Assembly: GCF_025996515.1 (NCBI RefSeq) | Contig: NZ_BLRH01000055.1 | Coordinates: 186,001-250,000, forward strand | Origin: Rhizohabitans arisaemae | GTDB taxonomy: Bacteria > Actinomycetota > Actinomycetes > Streptosporangiales > Streptosporangiaceae | DNA: 64,000 nucleotides | Reading direction: 5' to 3' | Position numbers and translations under genes: made by a program | In this document: positions 59,138-64,000 of the stretch, piece by piece | Numbering within the stretch: the stretch's first letter is position 1 | Layout: each line of letters opens with the position of its first letter | Notes under the pieces: generated by a model | What the model saw: the letters and a program-made list of their open reading frames with translations, nothing else | Database searches by the model: none | What the model was told of the DNA's origin: nothing

Positions 59138-61897
59138 GTGGCTTCCGGACGCCAGCGCTCCTCGATCATCAGTGACGGCCTACCCAGCCAGCTCCCTGAT
59201 GTCGATCCCAGCGAAACCAAAGAGTGGCTTGAGTCACTGGACACCGTCGTCAAGACGGAAGGGCGTACCCGCGCCCGGTATCTGATGCTGCGGTTGCTCG
59301 AACGGGCGCGAGAGCATCAGGTCGGCGTGCCCGGCCTGCGTAGCACCGACTACATCAACACCATCCCCCCGGAGCGCGAACCCTGGTTCCCCGGTGACGA
59401 ATACGTCGAGCGTCGCATCCGCGCCTACATCCGGTGGAACGCCGCGGTCATGGTGACCCGCGCGAACGCCCGTACCAACGTGGGCGGCCACATCGCCACC
59501 TACGCCTCGGCCGCGTCCCTGTACGAAGTGGGTTTCAACCACTTCTTCCACGGCAAGGACCACGGCGAATCCGGCGATCAGGTCTTCTTCCAGGGACACG
59601 CCGCGCCGGGCATCTACGCCCGGGCGTTCCTGGAGGGGCGGCTGAACGACAACCAGCTCGACGCGTTCCGGCAGGAGCTGTCGCACGGCTTCCGCGGTCT
59701 GCCGTCCTACCCGCATCCCCGGCTGATGCCCGACTTCTGGGAGTTCCCCACGGTCTCCATGGGACTGGGCCCGATCTCGGCGATCTACCAGGCGCGGTTC
59801 AACCGGTACCTGCTCAACCGCAAACTCAAGGACACCTCACGCTCCCACGTCTGGGCCTTCCTGGGCGACGGCGAGATGGACGAGCCGGAGTCCCTGGGCG
59901 CGATCGGCCTCGCCGCCCGCGAGGAGCTGGACAACCTCACGTTCATCATCAACTGCAACCTGCAGCGACTGGACGGCCCGGTACGCGGCAACGGCAAGAT
60001 CATCCAGGAGATGGAGTCGTTCTTCCGCGGCGCCGGCTGGAACGTCATCAAGGTCGTGTGGGGCCGGGACTGGGATCCGCTGCTCGCGGCCGACGTCGAC
60101 GGCGTGCTGGTGAACAAGATGAACACCACGCCCGACGGCCAGTTCCAGACCTACTCCGTGGAGTCCGGCGACTACATCCGGGAGAACTTCTTCGGCGGGG
60201 ATCCACGGCTGCGCAAGATGGTGGAGCACCTCTCCGACGACGACATCCGCAAGCTGTCGCGCGGCGGCCACGACTACCGCAAGGTCTACGCCGCGTTCAA
60301 GGCCGCCCGTGAGCACGTCGGCCAGCCCACGGTCATCCTCGCCCACACCATCAAGGGCTGGACGATCAAGGGCTTCGAGGCGCGCAACGCGACGCACCAG
60401 ATGAAGAAGATGTCCAAGGACGAGCTGAAGGAGTTCCGCGACCGGCTCTACCTCGACATCCCCGACTCCGCGCTCGACGCCGACCTTCCGCCCTACTACC
60501 ACCCGGGCAAGGACAGCGAGGAGATCGCCTACATGCAGGAGCGGCGGGCGGCCCTCGGCGGCTACCTGCCCAAGCGCGTGGTACGGGCGAAGCCGCTGGT
60601 CCTCCCCGGCGAACGCCTGTACGCGGACATGAAGAAGGGCTCGGGCAAGCAGGAGGTCGCCACCACCATGGCGTTCGTCCGGCTGCTCAAGGACCTCATG
60701 AAGGACAAGGAGATCGGCCGGCGGTTCGTGCCGATCATCCCGGACGAGGCCCGGACCTTCGGCATGGACGCGATGTTCCCGACGGCGAAGATCTACTCGC
60801 CGTACGGCCAGACCTACGAGTCCGTGGACCGGAACCTGCTCCTCTCCTACAAGGAGGCCGACGAGGGGCAGATCCTGCACGAGGGGATCACCGAGGCCGG
60901 CTCGATGGCCTCGACGATCGCCGCGGGCTCGGCGTACGCCACGCACGGCCTCGACATGATCCCGATCTACATCTTCTACTCGATGTTCGGGTTCCAGCGC
61001 ACCGGCGACCAGATGTGGCAGCTCGCCGACCAGATGGGCCGGGGGTTCCTCCTCGGCGCGACGGCCGGCCGGACCACCCTGAACGGCGAGGGTCTCCAGC
61101 ACGAGGACGGTCACTCGCAGCTGCTCGCCTCGGTCAACCCCGCCTGCGTCGCGTACGACCCGGCGTGGGCGTTCGAGATCGGTCACATCGTGCGGGACGG
61201 GCTGCGCAGGATGTACGGCGACCAGCCCGAGGACGTCTTCTACTACCTCACCCTCTACAACGAGCCCTACGTCCAGCCGGTCGAACCGGCCGACCTCGAC
61301 GTCGACGGGCTGCTCAAGGGGCTCTACCGGTTCGCCGAGGCACCCGAGGGTGAGGAGAGCAGGCCACGGGCGCACATCCTCGCGTCCGGGCCGGCGGGCC
61401 GCTGGGCGCTGGAGTCGCAGCGTCTGCTCGCGGAGGAGTGGGGGGTCGCGGCCGACGTCTGGTCGGCGACCTCGTGGACCGAGCTCCGGCGTGAGGCGCT
61501 CGACTGCGAAGAGCACAACATGCTCCATCCGGAGCAGGAGCCGCGCACGCCGTACGTCAGCCGGGCGCTGAACGGTCACAACGGGCCGTTCGTCGCGGTC
61601 AGCGACTACATGCGGGCGGTCCCCGACCAGATCGCCCAGTGGGTCCCCGGCGACTGGGCCTCCCTGGGCACCGACGGTTTCGGGCTCTCCGACACCCGTT
61701 CGGCGCTCCGCCGCCACTTCCACGTGGACGCCGCGTCGATCACCCTCGCGGTCCTCACCCAGCTGGCCCGCCGGGGCGAGGTGAAGCCGGAGACTCTTCA
61801 GCAGGCCATCGAGCGGTACGGCCTGCGCAACGGGGTGACCACGGCCGTCTCGCAGCCGACCCCGGAGACCACCGACACCGAGTCGATGGGCTTCTGA
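59138..61897 (+). CDS. aceE: pyruvate dehydrogenase E1 component, homodimeric type
   Basis: A 919-residue thiamine-diphosphate enzyme that decarboxylates pyruvate and transfers the acetyl group to the E2 lipoyl domain. Family features are [20 protein letters not shown] near the N-terminus, the thiamine-diphosphate motif [14 protein letters not shown] with the later [14 protein letters not shown], and [23 protein letters not shown] 59138 is preferred over ATG 59090 because GGAAGG stands nine bases before it and the product begins like known AceE proteins ([18 protein letters not shown]). It is a single gene, with a strong hairpin terminator after it. Confidence 0.93.
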   Translation: MASGRQRSSIISDGLPSQLPDVDPSETKEWLESLDTVVKTEGRTRARYLMLRLLERAREHQVGVPGLRSTDYINTIPPEREPWFPGDEYVERRIRAYIRWNAAVMVTRANARTNVGGHIATYASAASLYEVGFNHFFHGKDHGESGDQVFFQGHAAPGIYARAFLEGRLNDNQLDAFRQELSHGFRGLPSYPHPRLMPDFWEFPTVSMGLGPISAIYQARFNRYLLNRKLKDTSRSHVWAFLGDGEMDEPESLGAIGLAAREELDNLTFIINCNLQRLDGPVRGNGKIIQEMESFFRGAGWNVIKVVWGRDWDPLLAADVDGVLVNKMNTTPDGQFQTYSVESGDYIRENFFGGDPRLRKMVEHLSDDDIRKLSRGGHDYRKVYAAFKAAREHVGQPTVILAHTIKGWTIKGFEARNATHQMKKMSKDELKEFRDRLYLDIPDSALDADLPPYYHPGKDSEEIAYMQERRAALGGYLPKRVVRAKPLVLPGERLYADMKKGSGKQEVATTMAFVRLLKDLMKDKEIGRRFVPIIPDEARTFGMDAMFPTAKIYSPYGQTYESVDRNLLLSYKEADEGQILHEGITEAGSMASTIAAGSAYATHGLDMIPIYIFYSMFGFQRTGDQMWQLADQMGRGFLLGATAGRTTLNGEGLQHEDGHSQLLASVNPACVAYDPAWAFEIGHIVRDGLRRMYGDQPEDVFYYLTLYNEPYVQPVEPADLDVDGLLKGLYRFAEAPEGEESRPRAHILASGPAGRWALESQRLLAEEWGVAADVWSATSWTELRREALDCEEHNMLHPEQEPRTPYVSRALNGHNGPFVAVSDYMRAVPDQIAQWVPGDWASLGTDGFGLSDTRSALRRHFHVDAASITLAVLTQLARRGEVKPETLQQAIERYGLRNGVTTAVSQPTPETTDTESMGF

Positions 61898-61903
61898 ACC
61901 ACC

Positions 61904-61936
61904 CGTTGGGTGTGCCCTCCCCGGGCACACCCAACG
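61904..61936. terminator. strong bidirectional hairpin between aceE and the VOC gene
   Basis: Perfect 14-base arms CGTTGGGTGTGCCC and GGGCACACCCAACG with loop TCCCC start seven bases after the aceE stop. It also lies just beyond the stop of the convergent VOC gene, so it can serve both. Confidence 0.85.
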
Positions 61937-61943
61937 CGCGGGG

Positions 61944-62318
61944 TCAGGCCTCCGGCATGGTGAAGATCCCGAACAGACCATCCGACGGGTCCAGGATGTA
62001 GGCGTAGTCGGTCCCCATCCCGCTACCCACGTTCGACTGCACGACCTTGCCGCCCAGCTTCTCGATTCGAGCGCAGGTGGCCTCGACGTCGTCGACGTAC
62101 ACGTTGAAGATCGCGTGGTTCGGAACCCGGCCCCCGGTGGCGTACACCCCGCCGCACTGCTCCCCGCCGCCGACGGTGATCGACCGGTAGTCGATCCCGG
62201 CCTGACGTGCGTTCTCGTCAGGGGTGAACTCCCAGCCGAAGAGCTCACCGTAGAACTCCTGGACGGCCTCGGGCTCGTCCGTGGCGATCTCAAACCAGCT
62301 GACTGTGTTGGGTTTCAT
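61944..62318 (-). CDS. VOC-family (glyoxalase-like) protein (1)
   Basis: A 124-residue protein with the glyoxalase/extradiol fold: SWFEIATDEPEAVQEFYGEL at the N-terminus, FGWEFTPDE, VPNHAIFNVYVDDVEATCAR in the middle and AYILDPSDGLFGIF at the end. It is a single-domain member and would act as a dimer. A close paralogue is encoded 66 bases upstream on the same strand. The reaction is unknown. Confidence 0.8.
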   Translation of the reverse strand: MKPNTVSWFEIATDEPEAVQEFYGELFGWEFTPDENARQAGIDYRSITVGGGEQCGGVYATGGRVPNHAIFNVYVDDVEATCARIEKLGGKVVQSNVGSGMGTDYAYILDPSDGLFGIFTMPEA

Positions 62319-62384
62319 GACGACTCCACACTCGGGGTACGGCTTGCGCCGCGTTGACGGGCACCGTGCGCCAGGGTGGGCACC

Positions 62385-62762
62385 TCAGTCCTCCTGCGGT
62401 GCGGAGGCGATCCCGAACAGTCCGGCCGAGGGGTCCAGGACGTAGGCGAAGTCGGGGCCGTTCTCGTTGCCGATCACCGAGTGCACGACCTTGCCCCCGA
62501 GTTCCTCGACCCGCGCCAAGGTCTGCGCGACGTCCCGCACGATCACGCTGAAGACCGAGTGGTTCGGAATCCGCCCTCCGGTGGCCCACACCCCGCCGCA
62601 CGGCTCCCCGCCGTCGACCGTGATCACCCGGTAGTCCATGCCGCCTTGGGCCGCGGCCTCGTCCGGGGTGAACTTCCAGCCGAAGAGCTCGGCGTAGAAG
62701 TGCTGGACCGGCTCGGGGTCGTCCGTGGCGATCTCGAACCAGCTGACGGTGTTCGTCTTCAT
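62385..62762 (-). CDS. VOC-family (glyoxalase-like) protein (2)
   Basis: A 125-residue paralogue of the VOC protein at 61944-62318; the two share KTNTVSWFEIATD-like N-termini, FGWKFTPDE and the end FAYVLDPSAGLFGIA. The pair arose by tandem duplication. It is followed by its copy and preceded by a WYL-type regulator gene on the same strand, 111 bases away, which may control both. A single-domain VOC protein; the ligand is unknown. Confidence 0.8.
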   Translation of the reverse strand: MKTNTVSWFEIATDDPEPVQHFYAELFGWKFTPDEAAAQGGMDYRVITVDGGEPCGGVWATGGRIPNHSVFSVIVRDVAQTLARVEELGGKVVHSVIGNENGPDFAYVLDPSAGLFGIASAPQED

Positions 62763-62873
62763 GGCAACTCCACAATCGGGGTGCGGCCTGCGCCGCGCTG
62801 ACGAACACCAGCCTCTCCCCCCGTGGCGACAACCCCCTGTCGGTGTTTTTCGGGGTTTTTCCCGATGCCTTCC

Positions 62874-63593
62874 TCAGTCGATGGCCACCGGGTGGACCAT
62901 GAAGTCCGGTACGGAACAGGCGAAGAGCTCGTCCGGCCTGGCCGGGCTGCGCTCGCCCGTCACGGCCGCGTCCGCGATCCGGTCGAGGCGGAAGACCCTG
63001 GCCGCCGCACGCAACCGGCACCAGCCGACGAGAAACCAGCCCGTCGTCCCGCCGACCAGCGCCGCGGGCTCCACCTCGCGGACCGTCCGCGTGCCGCCCC
63101 GATCGTCGTAGTGCAGGCTCAGCACCTCACGCCGCCCCACGGCCGTCTCCACGATCCGGCGGATCCCGCCGGGCCGGGCCGGCGGGGACGGCTCGGGTCT
63201 CGGCCGCTTGAGGAAACGCACCCGCCCGGCCAGTGCCCTGGCTTCGTCCGCGGCCTGGACGGGCATGGCGCCGAGGACCTTGTGGAGGGCGCGCCGGGCC
63301 TCCACCGCGTACGGCTGCGCGTCGGATCCGCCGAGCGCCACCGCGATGGCCACGGCCTCGGTGGCGGTGAAGTTCACCGGTGGCAGGGACATGGAACGGT
63401 CGAGGGCGTATCCACCGGTACGCCCGATCTCCGAGTAGATGGGGACGCCCGACTGCTGGAGGGCGGAGATGTCCCGCTCGATGGTGCGCACGCTCACCGC
63501 ATACCGGTCGGCCAGCTGGCGGGCGGTGCGGCGGCGGGGCGATATCGCCCGCAGCTCCTCGACGATGGCGTACAGACGGTCGGTCCGGTTCAC
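62874..63593 (-). CDS. WYL-domain helix-turn-helix transcriptional regulator
   Basis: A 239-residue YafY/DeoR-like regulator. The helix-turn-helix is RTARQLADRYAVSVRTIERD (about 22-41), followed by SEIGRTGGYALDRSMSLPPV. The C-terminal WYL domain has VLSLHYDDRGGTRTVREVEP and GWFLVGWCRLRAAARVFRLD, which often bind small ligands or nucleic acid. An inverted repeat lies 38 bases upstream of its ATG and suggests autoregulation. The VOC genes downstream are possible targets. Confidence 0.85.
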   Translation of the reverse strand: MNRTDRLYAIVEELRAISPRRRTARQLADRYAVSVRTIERDISALQQSGVPIYSEIGRTGGYALDRSMSLPPVNFTATEAVAIAVALGGSDAQPYAVEARRALHKVLGAMPVQAADEARALAGRVRFLKRPRPEPSPPARPGGIRRIVETAVGRREVLSLHYDDRGGTRTVREVEPAALVGGTTGWFLVGWCRLRAAARVFRLDRIADAAVTGERSPARPDELFACSVPDFMVHPVAID

Positions 63594-63630
63594 AGCGGGA
63601 AACTAGCGCACGGCACCGACATTTCTTGCG

Positions 63631-63655
63631 GAGTGTTCACGCTCCGTCAACACTC
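63631..63655. promoter_or_regulatory. inverted repeat GAGTGTT-N11-AACACTC, candidate WYL operator
   Basis: Perfect seven-base arms GAGTGTT (63631-63637) and AACACTC (63649-63655) lie upstream of the WYL regulator gene. On the minus strand the right arm overlaps a TTGACG -35-like hexamer, a good position for repression. Confidence 0.55.
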
Positions 63656-63828
63656 TCTGTCAAGGGCGCCGTTCCGGCGCAGCCGCCGAGCCGTTCGACC
63701 GCACCGACAGGGGATTCCCGGCCACGCAAGTGATTCGTAAGATTTGATCTCTTGGGCAGAAGGTGACGGGGTACCGGTGGAGGGCTAAACTTCCGTCGCA
63801 AATGTCACGCTTTGTAGGGAGGCGGCGG

Positions 63829-64000
63829 ATGTCGCCCGGCAACACTCGGAAAACACCTCGCCGACTCGCGTCGAGACGGGTCACCGTGGGAACCCTCGGC
63901 GTCATCTCCGCGATGGTGCTCACCGCCTGTTCCAGCGAGACCGTCACCGCCGACTGCGTGGACGTCACCAAACGCGGCTCGGACGGCTCTTACAGCATCG
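63829..64000 (+). CDS. lipoprotein gene, 5' part (cut by the window edge)
   Basis: The first 57 codons of a gene run off the right edge. The N-terminus is basic (MSPGNTRKTPRRLASRRV), then hydrophobic (VGTLGVISAMVLTA) and ends in lipobox LTAC, so the product is an exported lipoprotein; the mature part starts CSSETVTADCVDVTKRGSDG. The ATG at 63829 follows GGGAGG at 63817-63822; an in-frame ATG at 63802 would lie before that site. A TAAACT -10-like box stands at 63785-63790. The family cannot be told from this part. Confidence 0.75.
   Translation, partial: MSPGNTRKTPRRLASRRVTVGTLGVISAMVLTACSSETVTADCVDVTKRGSDGSYSI

Noticed and set aside
59837-62293. 818-codon minus-strand frame antisense to aceE
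   Set aside because: AceE is unmistakable on the plus strand; the antisense frame has no domain features.

Overview
The window is very GC-rich, with short intergenic gaps, many GTG starts, ATGA/GTGA gene overlaps and a typical actinobacterial gene set (homodimeric AceE, DUF3052, AhpE-type peroxiredoxin, DUF5997, WYL regulators). It suggests a chromosomal segment of an actinomycete, plausibly from the Streptosporangiales. That assignment comes from gene content and style, not from a marker gene.

Left part, 1-6886: an operon for a hydantoinase/oxoprolinase-type enzyme and a complete peptide/nickel-type ABC importer, with a 53-codon ORF wedged between the two ATPase genes. From 7000 to 11629 lies an accessory stretch. 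It starts at a tRNA 3'-half relic and holds a DUF6745-like protein with a small partner, then a leucine-rich-repeat protein translationally coupled to a large 2-oxoglutarate/Fe(II) oxygenase.

11985-20240 is a catabolic locus. A Rieske oxygenase, thioredoxin-reductase-like ferredoxin reductase and seven-iron ferredoxin could open an aromatic or heteroaromatic ring system. A LigB-type extradiol dioxygenase and two meta-cleavage-type alpha/beta hydrolases could continue. An IclR regulator, an M20-fold protein lacking its metal ligands and two tiny homologous membrane peptides that share the ending NTQVHRINQ complete the set.

20280-27932 carries two tandem ROK repressors and a divergent sugar operon: binding protein, a rare fused two-domain permease, aldose epimerase and SDR. 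28310-39589 holds regulators, a secreted esterase with a divergent two-component system, and a flavin monooxygenase/flavin reductase/aldehyde dehydrogenase/SnoaL-like operon controlled by a GAF-LuxR protein.

39772-48124 looks like a defence locus. A 1542-aa DEAD/DEAH helicase with a DUF1998-like end is preceded by a 1138-aa unknown protein, an arrangement resembling Druantia type III, and is followed by two 113-bp near-identical repeats. 48806-54631 holds a SecB-like protein, a HEAT-repeat gene with a decayed partial copy, and a second two-component system with a membrane protein. 54976-56729 is an AAA ATPase/DUF4276 (Toprim-like) pair directly at the 3' end of tRNA-Val(TAC), a likely second defence module. 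The right end, 56761-64000, is core-like: tRNA, zinc ribbon, peroxiredoxin, DUF3052, DUF1918, aceE, two VOC proteins, a WYL regulator and the start of a lipoprotein gene.
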